The notes beneath the pieces were generated by a model. The model was given only the letters and a program-made list of their open reading frames with translations. It was not told where the DNA came from and did no database searches. Shown in pieces: positions 49,501 to 60,380 of a stretch of 64,000 nucleotides of DNA; the stretch's first letter is position 1, and every line of letters starts with the position of its first letter. The stretch is from Epiperipatus broadwayi (lineage: Eukaryota; Onychophora; Udeonychophora; Euonychophora; Peripatidae): positions 4,419,739 through 4,483,738 of the forward strand of contig JAQFVV010000042.1 in NCBI GenBank assembly GCA_028023455.1, in the 5' to 3' direction. The translations under genes and the position numbers were made by a program.

Positions 49501-50759
49501 TTTAGTTGCATTAAAAAATACATATATAATATACATCTAAATCTATAATCAGGAATTCATGTTTGTTATTTCAATTTTACTTTAAAAAGAATTTTATGCA
49601 TTATTTTAAATACTGCTTGTAATAAAAGTGTGAATAAATGTGATGAGACAATCAGTAGTTTAACAACTCTATGATGGTTTCTGTAAAAAATCATTTATTG
49701 AACAACATTTTCAAATTATAGTCAACCTCATCAATTTTGATAACATTTAGAACTTATTTGGAAGAGCTTCAGAATGCAGAAATAGCACATCTGCCTGCTA
49801 AATTAACGACCAGGAATTCATATCTAGGCCAAATGAATTTTATTTTTAAGAGGTTTAACAGTTTTTCTTTTAGATAGTTGGCCCATAGTTAATTTAGCTA
49901 TCTATCTGACATTAGTCGGTAACTGGATATTTCACTATTTTTAATTAGAGAATAAAATAAAAATTGAAATCACTTAAACTCTCATCATCCAAGGGAATAT
50001 AGCCTTCTCTCTGAACCATTTATTTAAGAAGATTTTTATTTACCCATTTGAAATAATCTAATGTAAAAGCAATGAATATAAATGAAAAAATATGCATTAA
50101 ATAAAAAAGAAATACATTTATTAAAAAAAAAAAAAAAGACATACATATAAAAATAATAAAGTAAAGAAATGCAGGAAAATAAAATAAAAAACTCACAAAT
50201 AAAAAAATATATATATCAAAATAAATTAAATCATTTTCCAGCTCCACCAACATATTAGAGATGACATTTTTTTGGTCTTATTTTTAAACAACATTCTAAG
50301 AACATCATTCATTTCAACATATTTAGACTAACTGAGAAAAACTTTATTTTACAGATAAAATAAGATTTCTCAAATTTTTTGTTTACATTTCTGCTAATAT
50401 ATTTAATTAAAGGATTATTCAAGAAAATTTTAACAATGAATAAAAAATTTACTTAAGAATTAAATGATGTTTGATGAAGGGATTGGGGAGAAGGGTATTA
50501 TTTTCATTAAAAACACTCCTTTTAAATCTTTTTATTATTATTTAAATATTAGTTTAATTCAACACTTGAGGCTGTTGCTCTTTGCCTTATCTATCAGGAT
50601 GGCCCTGTTTACAATATGTAAAACTTGCAAATCTTATATTTATTTATAAAATTTGGAAAAAATCATTTTATACTTTCATTATTGGAAAAACAAAAATGTT
50701 AGCTGTTTTTTATATATAATAATTGAGTATTATAACTTTATCTTTCCTATTGTATTGCC
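46553..50759. other. Intron, no recognised gene
   Basis: AT-rich intron. Short frames (for example minus 50020-50253) are hydrophobic low-complexity translations. A stretch near 49740-49860 (GACCAGGAATTCATATCTAG) faintly resembles a decayed SINE box B, not supported enough to call. Confidence 0.5.
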
Positions 50760-50934
50760 AAATCCATATAATATTAATATCATCTATGTTCTTTATTACT
50801 TTTACACTGCTTTTTTTTACAACCTAATATGACAGTTTTGATTGCCCCAGCGATCTTCTTTAGAACTATAACAAACATAATACAAACACATGAATATAAA
50901 TATACATGAACATATAATTTTACATTATATATAT
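50760..50934. repeat. Left arm of a foldback element split by the LTR retrotransposon
   Basis: ATATTAATATCATCTATGTT to CCCCAGCGATCTTCTTTAG is the reverse complement, with few changes, of 60215-60380. The two arms are now separated by the 8.8-kb LTR element plus about 440 bp. On the minus strand it contains CTAAAGAAGATCGCTGGGGC followed by AATCAAAAC, the decayed counterpart of the motif at 60279. Confidence 0.85.
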
Positions 50935-53900
50935 TGTAACAATATTTTATCAATTGCCATTTGTAACAATATTTTATCAATTGCCATTTAACTAAATTAT
51001 TTATCACAATAAAGGTAATAATGATGATGATGATGATAATATCATAATAATGATAATAATAGTGATATCACAATAATGATTATAATAGTGATGTCATAAT
51101 AATGATTATAATAGTGATGATGATACCAGCCATGGCTTATCAATAAACTCACAACAATAAATTCATCTTTATAAACTTATAGGCATCTATTAAAATTATC
51201 CTATTTCATACTGGGATTTAATAATACTAATGGTGATGATTGATCATCATGAATCTCTTTGCATAGTATTCAATTTTCTATAAACCCCTATTTACTAAAA
51301 CATATTCATTACGCTAAACATTAAATTTAATGATTATAATTTATTAATGATGATTGATGGCGATCATAACTTTTATATAGTATTATTTGAAACATTTTTA
51401 ACTAATAACATGATATCCATCTTTGATGAGGATGATCTAAATTCATGGACACAACACAATTTTAGCTTTCTATTTTGAACTATAATTATCAAAATTTGGC
51501 TATTCTCAAGCATAATCCTTAAATACTTAAATATCAACATTCTAGTTTACCTATTATTTTGTGGACGCTTAATATTTGCAAGTGATTGCTCAATATATAC
51601 GAATGGTAATACTTAATAACTGCGAGCAATGATGCTAAATTAAAATGATAGAATTAAGACAAAAAAAAAAACACAATATTCTTAATAATAACTCGGAAAC
51701 CAATTAAGATATATAATTATATTTTATTAACACTACTACTCTTTCTTTCCTTCTTTACAGTTAAATCGACAATTAAATAAATGGCTTATTAATATACAAA
51801 ATTTATATAAGTATAAGCAAATAAACTTAATATATAGGTTTGTCATCTTTTCTTGATATCTCAAAATAAGCTGACTTAAATCAATATTAAAAAAAATACA
51901 TATTCTATAAATGCTTATTGAAGAATTTTCTTACTTATCATATCATAAAATAAATTTCAGGTGAAACTTGTATGTGTTATTTCATTTCCATTCAAATGTA
52001 ATGCCCTACTTTTTAATTTACCATTTTAAACTAATCATATATAACCTATTCTTTGATGTGTTTGGATAAGCAGTTACACATTCACGCATTCGGTAATGTT
52101 AACATATATGTTTAAAATGTATACCCATAAATTACATATATAAAAATATCTTTTCCTTTTGCAACCTTATAGCGAAAGAAAATAAAATACATATATTAAT
52201 TTTCAATATGCAACAAGATAAAATAAAAATAAAAAACATTATAAATGCATATATCTATAGGTTGCTCATTATCATTAACAACTGAAGAACAATTAAAAAA
52301 AAACATTTCAACATTACAATATATAATATAAAAAAATAATGAAAAATTTAAGTTTAAAGATTTAAACTATGTTTGTGCTATGTTGTGAGATATTGCAAAT
52401 AACTATAGATAAACAAGTCTTTAATGTTTCTGTATCAAAAAAAGAAAATTGCTTTGACCAGTAAATTAAGGTTTACTTTTAATAAGTAAAAGAATAAAAT
52501 CGGTTAAAGAAAGTTCATATTTACCCGTCTACTTTTTGCTCACCAATAACAACAACAACAAAAAAAAAGAAAGTTATTGCAGATACTTTTAAGATAATGC
52601 TGAATCAATTGACTTTCTTGTTTCTTCAATTCCATTATTATTCACTGTTGATTGGCTTCCTTCTACCATTTAAAAAAAAATTATTATAAGTACTTTGAAT
52701 AAGTAGGTACCGGTGGATTTGCTTGTCTCTCTCCTTTAAAAAAAATAATTGCTGTTGACACTTTAGATGATTGAGGTAAATCAACAAAAATTTGATTTAT
52801 GGCTTCAAACTTGGTTCTACATGGATGTTATAAATTTTCTTTTTCTTCTATTTCCTCTTCTCCATTCATTGGAAGGTAATGAGCTTTTAATAAGCCAGGA
52901 ACTAGAAATAAAGCATTCCATATAGCTTGTGTGGTTGGCTTCAAAATCTGTCATTTTGTTGGTTATTACTGGATACATGACTTCATAGATAGATCAGCGA
53001 TTTTGACTCATTCTGTATTAATCAGGAAGCAGAAAAAATGGTTTAGCAATGCAGAGGCATAGTCTTATGCATAACCAAATATGTTAATATCATTTTTATA
53101 ATTATTACTAGCTTATAATAAATTCAATCTTGTTCCATTTCTATCCTCTTCTTTCCTATTGCTGGAAATTGCTTTATATCAACGCACATTTCATTTGCTC
53201 TTTTTTTTTTCAACTTTCAATGAGTGAGAAAAAAAATTAAAGCGTTCACTCTCTTTTTTTAAAAAAAAAATCCCCGCTTACATTTCTGCTTAAGAATAAT
53301 AACAAGGAAGGACCAACTGAGTTGAGTCTCAAAATAATAATAATAATTTGAGTGACTCTCACTCTAAAAAAATTTAAGACTAACTGATCATCTCTCTAAA
53401 AAATTTATGACTGACTGATCATCTCTTTAAAAAATTTAAGACTGACTGATTCTCTTTAAAAAATTTAAGACTGACTGCATCTCTTTTAAAAAATTTATAT
53501 GTGATATCTTAAAAAATTTAAGATGTGATTAAAAAAATTGTTTTAATCGTTTATATGCGTTAAAAAAAAAAACATCTGGAAATCTTTATCTTAAAAAAAA
53601 AATCAAAGCTTCACAAGTTTGACTTAAAATTGATCGCTATCGTTATCTACATCAAAGCACCTCTTTTGTAAAAATAATTTTAAGATACAGATAACAACAA
53701 AGCTGGCCATCCATAGCCATTAGAAATAAGTGTAAAAGCATCTTTGTGTTTGTACAGATCTATTCATTGTTTCACACGTGTACAATTTTTATCTCCTAAT
53801 CTAACAATTTTATTTTACACCTTTCTGATTTACTCTCTTTTAACAAAATGAAAATTAAATAAATTTAACACATATTATTTAATAAAAAAAATATTATATA

Positions 53901-54018
53901 ATAAATCACAAAAATAACTGCTTATTCATAATAATAAATCTATACATATAAATCTCTGTATGTATAAAAGAATAAAAAAAATTTTTTTTTAAATAATTGA
54001 ATACTATATATATCTACA
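50935..54018 (-). repeat. 3' LTR (3.08 kb)
   Basis: Pairs with 56723-59774. It opens on the plus strand with two tandem copies of TGTAACAATATTTTATCAAT and a following GCCATT, then a GAT/ATA-rich microsatellite (51012-51130). It holds a minisatellite of about 30-36 bp (AAAAAATTTAAGACTGACTG units, 53355-53530) and ends CTATATATATCTACA. It lacks a 43-bp segment present in the other LTR near 58305-58350. Confidence 0.9.
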
Positions 54019-54034
54019 TTTGCCTCACCCCCAA
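54019..54034 (-). other. Polypurine tract
   Basis: Minus-strand GGGGGTGAGGCAAA immediately precedes the TGTAGA start of the 3' LTR. This is the expected place and composition for the plus-strand DNA priming tract of an LTR element. Confidence 0.75.
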
Positions 54035-54067
54035 ACAAAAAAAAAATTTTGAATATAAAAAAATTGC

Positions 54068-54240
54068 TTAGGTCATGAGTGCCATTGGTTTTAGGCTACG
54101 TACATTATATGTGCCTTTTACTCCTTCTGACGATTCTAGTACAAATGCATTTTCCCCTTTTCTTTCCTTGAGCATGAATGGCCCTTCATATATATTATAA
54201 AACTTTTTGAATGTATGCTTCTGCGGGTCTACTTTGCATT
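54068..54240 (-). pseudogene. Integrase C-terminal tail fragment (Ty3/gypsy type)
   Basis: The frame reads KKFYNIYEGPFMLKERKGEN, a short linker and YNVRSLKPM before a TAA at 54068. Many Ty3/gypsy integrases end with (K/F)...YEGP(F/Y).(V/L)...........G.(Y/F)N...LKP(Y/M) just before the 3' LTR, which is exactly this arrangement. The catalytic core, reverse transcriptase and RNase H that should precede it are missing, so it is a remnant left after deletion of most of pol. It overlaps the end of the Gag-like frame in another reading frame. Confidence 0.65.
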
Positions 54241-54807
54241 TGCTGATGGGAATTATTCCCAGGCCTACCTAGGTTTGGTTTACTAGGTTTCATGGGATAG
54301 TGTCGGCCTAATTGGTTGTTTATAATGCTAATGGTCGAGATCTTATAACTATATCTCTCCTCCATCCTAGAATAACCTTTCATTTTCCTTTCTGCAACTC
54401 CCAGGGCATCCAATGGGTCTGCCACTCTCATTGGGGAGTGCACATCATCCACTATCATATATATATTCCCAGGCATTCCTATGTTTGGTTTGCCAGGTTT
54501 CGTGGGAAATTGTCTGCCTAACTGGTTTGTTCCCATTCTCATATTGGAGACTTTATAGCCATAGCTCTCCTCCTCTCTATGATAACTTTCAGCTATCCTT
54601 TTGGTAGCTCCCAATGTCTCAAACTTGTCTGCTACATTTACTGGGGCATATACAGCAGCAGCTATCTTTAATTCTAAGAAACTAGCTTTACTGACTACAT
54701 CTTTCCTGAGGTCAATTTGTTCCTGTACAGTGGCTACCTTTATTTCTAGGTTATGTATCTCACTGTATATATCCTCTTTGGGATTACATTGTTCTTGAAC
54801 AGAGCTA
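54195..54807 (-). CDS. Gag-like frame with two tiers of internal duplication
   Basis: Open on the minus strand from just after a TGA near 54808 to TAA at 54195; no ATG was chosen, so the true start may be upstream and frameshifted. Two tiers of internal repeats are visible. Near the start, two adjacent units of about 24 residues begin VQEQCNPKED and VQEQIDLRKD and end LEIKVAT and LELKIAA. Further on, two units repeat with a 70-residue period: (A/S)P(V/M)(N/R)VAD... through LGATKRI/LGVAERK, E(E)(S/R)Y(G/S)YK(V/I)S, NQLGR, ending KPN(I/L)G(M/R)PGN. The helical, charged character and place between primer-binding site and pol suit Gag. No CCHC zinc knuckle was seen. It may be defective. Confidence 0.55.
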
Positions 54808-54941
54808 CTTCATCATTTTCATATAGCTTGACTACAGTCACATAACTCTTCTCTATCAACATATCTCTACCCTTTTCTGGACTGTCATCTTTATATTTCT
54901 TCCTAGGTTTTCTATTTTTTGAGTTTGTTGACTTTATCTAT

Positions 54942-55127
54942 TCATTTCTGAGCTTGTAGGTCTAGTTTATTATCTAACCTTTGAGATTGTTCATCAAATT
55001 TCTGATTTATTTGGTTCATGCCCTCTTTCATTTCCTTCATCTCTTGTGATTGTTGATCAAATTTATTATCATTTCTATTTATTTCTTGTGATTGTTGATC
55101 AAATTTCTGATATTTCAGGTGTTTCAT
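54942..55127 (-). pseudogene. Coiled-coil Gag segment with KFDQQSQ repeats
   Basis: A 61-codon frame repeats KFDQQSQE twice, then KFDEQSQ and NKLDLQAQ at heptad-like spacing, with MKEMKEG between. This is a typical coiled-coil stretch of Gag in invertebrate gypsy elements, upstream of the Gag-like frame at 54195-54807. The frame breaks between the two, so the ancestral Gag is frameshifted or spliced. Confidence 0.5.
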
Positions 55128-56702
55128 TTTTTATGTAAATCTATTTGCAACCACTCTGGTGGGCTTTGCTTCTCTACTTCCATTCCCTCAATAGTTAATT
55201 CCTTTTCTGGCTCCATCATAAATTTATAAAATATTTATATTACTTATTTCTGTTTGATTTATTATATTCTGATTTATTCTGTTCTGATTTATTGTTCTGC
55301 TCTGATTTGTTCTGCTCCATTGTCAAACACCTTTATCTATCCTCATATACCCTAAAATTTGCAACTTCTCGATCTCAGCCATAATTCTCCCCATCAATCT
55401 ATCTATATCTTTAGTGCCTTTAATTAACTTGACCTCTTTCATCACTCTTTTTCCTTTACCTATATATGATTGATAAAGTATGAGGTCATAGTACTATTTA
55501 AAACATTTATTTAGATCGGAAGAGCTATCTCTGTATTGGTGTGTCCTTTTTATGCCATCATTTATCTAGTTTTTTCATGCTTTTACAAAACTTAACTCTC
55601 TCTATGCCCTTTTTAATACACTAAGCAAAAAAAAAAAAAAAAATTACTTATATAACATATGTGCTAGATTTATAACAGAGTTCATGTCTCAAGTCATTTA
55701 TATACTCATCTATCCTTCTAGAGATCTGACAGATATTGACAGCCAAAAGAATGATTAGCAATTCACAATCATGAGATAGACAAAAGAATTCAATCACTGC
55801 ACTTAAAGCACACAATACTCCATGAACACTCAGATGATCACCCCAATTCAATCACTCTAAGCTACTACAACCCATAATAGTTTATTGCAAACACTGTTGC
55901 ATTACCCTGCTTACTTCCAAGTCTTAGGGGCTTTAATTTGTAAAATACTGCTTTGCTTATTTTTAAAGTCTTAGAGGCAACAATTATATATCAGTAAAAC
56001 AAAATACTGCCTTGCTCTCTCTGGAGTCTTAGAGGCGAAATATTATGTATCAGAAAAATTATGCCTTGCTCTCTCTGGAGTCTTAGAGGCGAAATCATAG
56101 CAGGCCTACTGTTAACTGCCTCATGATAAAACAACTGATATTATAATCTGGGTTGGAGCAGTGAATGAGATAAATCAATCACCAGTGGCATGAATACATT
56201 ACATTCTCAAGGCAATGACAAAGATTCTCCATCCATCATCCAACGTAACACAACCAACCAAACTCCAACAATCAAATATCAATCCAACCTCCAAAATCAT
56301 AAATTTTCTATAACACAAACTTTTCAAATATGAACAAAATTATCATTCGACACTTCAAGGCTATTAATATTTCTATGCTTATTTAATTGATAAGCAAAAT
56401 ATATAAAAAAAAAAAAGTGTTATTAACTTTAAACATTATAAGTTGTGATATCATTATATTTTAAAAATTGAAACTAAGCTCTATAATGACTGTATTCATT
56501 TATCATCATCAAAAATGCAATAACAGTAATCATCATCATCTAAACATCAGGCCAAAATATTTGTATACACTAATAATAAAAAAAATTGCACAGAAAAAAA
56601 TATTCTTTTTTTTTTTTTTTAAACTATACATCTGTCATCACTATATACTACCCATCTCTCATGTATGTGGGGTATTTCAAGCCCTTATTTGGCTTATTTC
56701 GA
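55128..56702 (-). other. Internal leader/untranslated part of the LTR element
   Basis: Lies between the primer-binding site and the Gag-like frames. It includes a 13-base match to a sequencing-adapter core (55513-55525), short frames without resemblance (55648-55851) and the repeat block at 55921-56098. Confidence 0.55.
55921..56098. repeat. Tandem repeat with (A)GTCTTAG(A/G)GGC core
   Basis: The core occurs at 55921, 55968, 56026 and 56080 (spacings 47, 58 and 54 bp). The two last units share CCTTGCTCTCTCTGGAGTCT exactly. It lies in the leader region of the LTR element. Confidence 0.85.
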
Positions 56703-56720
56703 GCCCTAGTTGGTGCGCCA
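56703..56720 (-). other. Primer-binding site
   Basis: Minus-strand TGGCGCACCAACTAGGGC begins 2 nt after the 5' LTR (after ...GTTACA AA). It starts with TGG, complementary to a tRNA CCA end. The primer tRNA was not identified. Confidence 0.75.
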
Positions 56721-56722
56721 TT

Positions 56723-59700
56723 TGTAACAATATATTATCAATTGCCATTTGTAACAATATTTTATCAATTGCCATTTAACTAAATTATTTATCACAATAA
56801 AGGTAATAATATGATGATGATAATATCATAATAATGATAATAATAGTGATATCACAATAATATTATAATAGTTTATAATAATGATTATAATAGTGATGAT
56901 GATACAGCCATGGCTTATCAATAAACTCACAACAATAAATTCATCTTTATAAACTTATAGGCATCTATTAAAATTATCCTATTTCATACTGGGATTTAAT
57001 AATACTAATAGTGATGATTGATCATCATGAATCTCTTTGCATAATATTCAATTTTCTATAAACCCCTATTTACTAAAACATATTCATTACGCTAAACATT
57101 AAATTTAATGATTATAATTTATTAATGATGATTGATGGCGATCATAACTTTTATATAGTATTATTTGAAACATTTTTAACTAATAACATGATATCCATCT
57201 TTGATGAGGATGATCTAAATTCATGATCAATACAATTTTAGCTTTCTATGTTGAACTATAATTATCAAAATTTGGCTATTCTTAAGCATAATCCTTAAAT
57301 ACTTAAATATCAACATTCTAGTTTACCTATTATTTTGCGGACGCTTAATATTTGCAAGTGATTGCTCAATATATACGAATGGTAATACTTAATAACTGCG
57401 AGCAATGATGCTGAATTAAAATGATAGAATTAAGAAAAAAAAAAAAAACACAATATTCTTAATAATAACTAAACCAATTAAGATATATAATTATATTTTA
57501 TTAAACTACTACTCTTTCTTTCCTTCTTTAAGTTAAATGACAATTAAATAAATGACTTATTAATATAAAAAAATTTATATAAGTATAAGCAAATAAACTT
57601 AATATATAGGTTTGTCATCTTTTCTTGATATCTCAAAATAAGCTGACTTAAATCAATATTAAAAAAAATACATATTCTATAAATGCTTATTTAAGAATTT
57701 TCTTACTTATCATATCATAAAATAAATTTCAGGTGAAACTTGTATGTGTTATTTCATTTCCATTCAAATGTAATGCCCTACTTTTTAATTTACCATTTTA
57801 AACTAATCATATATAACCTATTCTTTGATGTGTTTGGATAAGCAGTTATACATTCAGCATTCGGTAATGTTAACATATATGTTTAAAATGTATACCCATA
57901 AATTACATATATAAAAATATCTTTTCTCTTTTGCAACCTTATAGCGAAAGAAAATAAAATACATATATTAATTTTTAATATGCAACAAGATAAAATAAAA
58001 ATAAAAACATTATAAATGCATATATCTATAGGTTGCTCATCATCATTAACAACTGAAGAACAATTAAAAAAAAAAACATTTCAACATTACAATATATAAT
58101 AAAAAAAAATAAAAAAATTTAAGTTTAAAGATTTAAACTATGTTTGTGCTATGTTGTGAGATATTGCAAATAACTATAGATAAACAAGTCTTTAATGTTT
58201 CTGTATCAAAAAAAGAAAATTGCTTTGACCAGTAAATTAAGGTTTACTTTTAATAAGTAAAAGAATAAAATCGGTTAAAGAAAGTTCATATTTACCCGTC
58301 TACTTTTTACTTCTTATTAATGTCCTGAATTTGAATTTTAGACTGCTTTTTCTTTGCTCACCAATAACAAAAAAAAAAAAAAAAAGTTATTGCAGATACT
58401 TTTAAGATAATGAATCAATTGACTTTCTGTTTCTTCAATTCCATTATTATTCACTGTTGATTGGCTTCCTTCTACCATTTAAAAAAAAAATTATTATAAG
58501 TACTTTGAATAAGTGGATACCGGTGGATTTGCTCTTCTTTAAAAAAATAATTGCTGTTGACACTTTAGATGATTGAGGTAAATCAACAAAAATTTGATTT
58601 ATGGCTTCAAACTTGCTCTTCTACATGGATGTTATAAATTTTCTTTTTCTTCTATTTCCTCTTCTCCATTGATTGGAAGGTAATGAGCTTTTAATAAGCC
58701 AAGAACTAGAAATAAAGCATTCCATATAGCTTGTGTGGTTGGCTTCAAAATCTGTCATTTTGTTGGTTATTACTGGATACATGACTTCATAGATAGATCA
58801 GCGATTTTGACTCATTCTGTATTAATCAGGAAGCAAAAAAATGGTTTAGCAATGCAGAGGCATAGTCTTATCATAACCAAATATGTTAATATCATTTTTA
58901 TAATTATTACTAGCTTATAATAAATTCAATCTTGTTCCATTTCTCTCCTCTTCTTTCCTATTGCTGGAAATTGCTTTATATCAAGCATTTCATTTGCTCT
59001 TTTTTTTTCAACTTTCAAAGAGTGAGAAAAAAAATTAAAGCGTTCACTCTCTTTTAAAAAAAAAATCCCAGCTTACATTTCTGCTTAAGAATAATAACAA
59101 GGAAGGACAACTGAGTTGAGTCTCAAAATAATAATAATAATTTGACAAAAAATTTATAACTACTCTAAAAAATTTAAGATACTATCATTCTTTAAAAAAT
59201 TTAAGACTGACTGATCATCTCTTTAAAAAATTTATAACTGACTGATCATCTCTCTAAAAAATTTAAGACTGACTGATTAAAAAAATTGTTTTAATCATTT
59301 ATATCGCGAATTTCAACAAAGAAAAAAAACATCTGGAAATCTTTATCTTAAAAAAAAAATCAAAGCTTCACAAGTTTGACTTAAAATTGATGCTATCGTT
59401 ATCTACATCAAAGCACCTCTTTTGTAAAAATAATCTTAAGATACAGATAACAACAAAGCTGGCCATCCATAGCCATTAGAAATAAGTGTAAAAGCATCTT
59501 TGTGTTTGTACAGATCTATTCATTGTTTCACACGTGTACAATTTTTATCTCCTAATCTAACAATTTTATTTTACACCTTTCTGATTTACTCTCTTTTAAC
59601 AAAATGAAAATTAAATAAATTTAACACATATTATTTAATAAAAAAAATATTATATAATAAATCACAAAAAGAACTGCTTATTCATAATAATAAATCTATA

Positions 59701-59774
59701 CATATAAATCTCTGTATGTATAAAAGAATAAAAAAAAAATTTTTTTAAATAATTGAATACTATATATATCTACA
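56723..59774 (-). repeat. 5' LTR (3.05 kb)
   Basis: Counterpart of 50935-54018. Differences are mainly small deletions and homopolymer length changes, plus a 43-bp segment near 58305-58350 absent from the other LTR. The internal minisatellite (59150-59290) has fewer units than in the other LTR. Begins TGTAACAATATATTATCAAT and ends ATATATCTACA. Confidence 0.9.
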
Positions 59775-60001
59775 ATATATATATATCTTATAATCATTAT
59801 TTAATTATCATACCTATGTATTATACACCTTTTTCTTATATTCTATATTTAAAAGATTAATAAGAGCAAAATAAAAAATAAATGAAATAAAAATAATATA
59901 TATATGTGGTTATGGGAGGTGTTGATTGATAAATATAGAATATAAGAAAGAATAAGGTGTATAATACATAGAAGGTGATAATTAAATAATGATTATAAGA
60001 T
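59775..60001. repeat. Imperfect palindrome, outer part of the foldback spacer
   Basis: The left arm TCTTATAATCATTATTTAAT to TTATACACCTTTTTCTTAT (59786-59850) is inverted at 59932-60001 (ATAAGAAAGAATAAGGTGTA to GATTATAAGA). The loop is about 80 bp. Confidence 0.85.
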
Positions 60002-60082
60002 GTAAATATATAAAATGTAAAACTTTACTAATATCAAAATTGGAAAGGAATAAAAATCCTTATGCTGCTCTTCCACAAAATA

Positions 60083-60213
60083 ATAATCAAAAAAATAATA
60101 ATTCTTTACAACAGCTATATAATCAAATAATAGTTTTATACATAAAAAAGCTTTTTATGTATAAAACTATTATTTGATTATATAGCTGTTGTAAAGAATT
60201 ATTTTTTTGATTA
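60083..60213. repeat. Near-perfect palindrome with essentially no loop
   Basis: TAATCAAAAAAATAATAATT to TTTTATACATAAAAAAG (60083-60150) is followed immediately by its reverse complement, CTTTTTATGTATAAAAC to TTATTTTTTTGATTA (60151-60213). Differences are one A/T length change at the centre and a 3-bp indel. Confidence 0.95.
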
Positions 60214-60214
60214 A

Positions 60215-60380
60215 AATGTAAAACTATATGTACATGTATATTTATATTCATGTATTTGTTATTATGTTTGTTATAATTCTGAAGAAGATTACTGGGGCAA
60301 TTGAAACTGTCATATTAGGTTGTAAAAAAAGCGATGTAAAAGTAATAAAGAACATAGATGATATTAATATTATAATAATC
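60215..60380. repeat. Right arm of the split foldback element
   Basis: Inverted partner of 50760-50934. It contains ATTCTGAAGAAGATTACTGG then GGCAATTGAAAC, which has the CTGAAGA...GAAAC layout of hammerhead cores found in Penelope-like retroelements. The motif is preceded by a long AT-rich stretch. Confidence 0.85.

Larger units (their letters stand above)
50935..59774 (-). mobile_element. Non-autonomous Ty3/gypsy-type LTR retrotransposon with LTRs longer than its interior
   Basis: Two direct repeats, 50935-54018 (3,084 bp, 3' LTR) and 56723-59774 (3,052 bp, 5' LTR), share TGTA...TACA ends and flank a 2,704-bp interior. On the minus strand a tRNA primer-binding site lies 2 nt after the 5' LTR and a purine-rich tract abuts the 3' LTR. 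The interior encodes a repeat-rich Gag-like frame and an integrase C-terminal tail, but no recognisable protease, reverse transcriptase or RNase H, so it would need enzymes from another element. The flanks are ATATAT on both sides, compatible with a 4-6 bp target duplication. It sits inside a foldback element in an ARFGEF3 intron, antisense-neutral because both read minus. Confidence 0.9.

Noticed and set aside
52921-58920. Short frames inside the LTRs (for example 58735-58920)
   Set aside because: The frame is interrupted in the other LTR copy by a small indel, and no protein family is recognisable.
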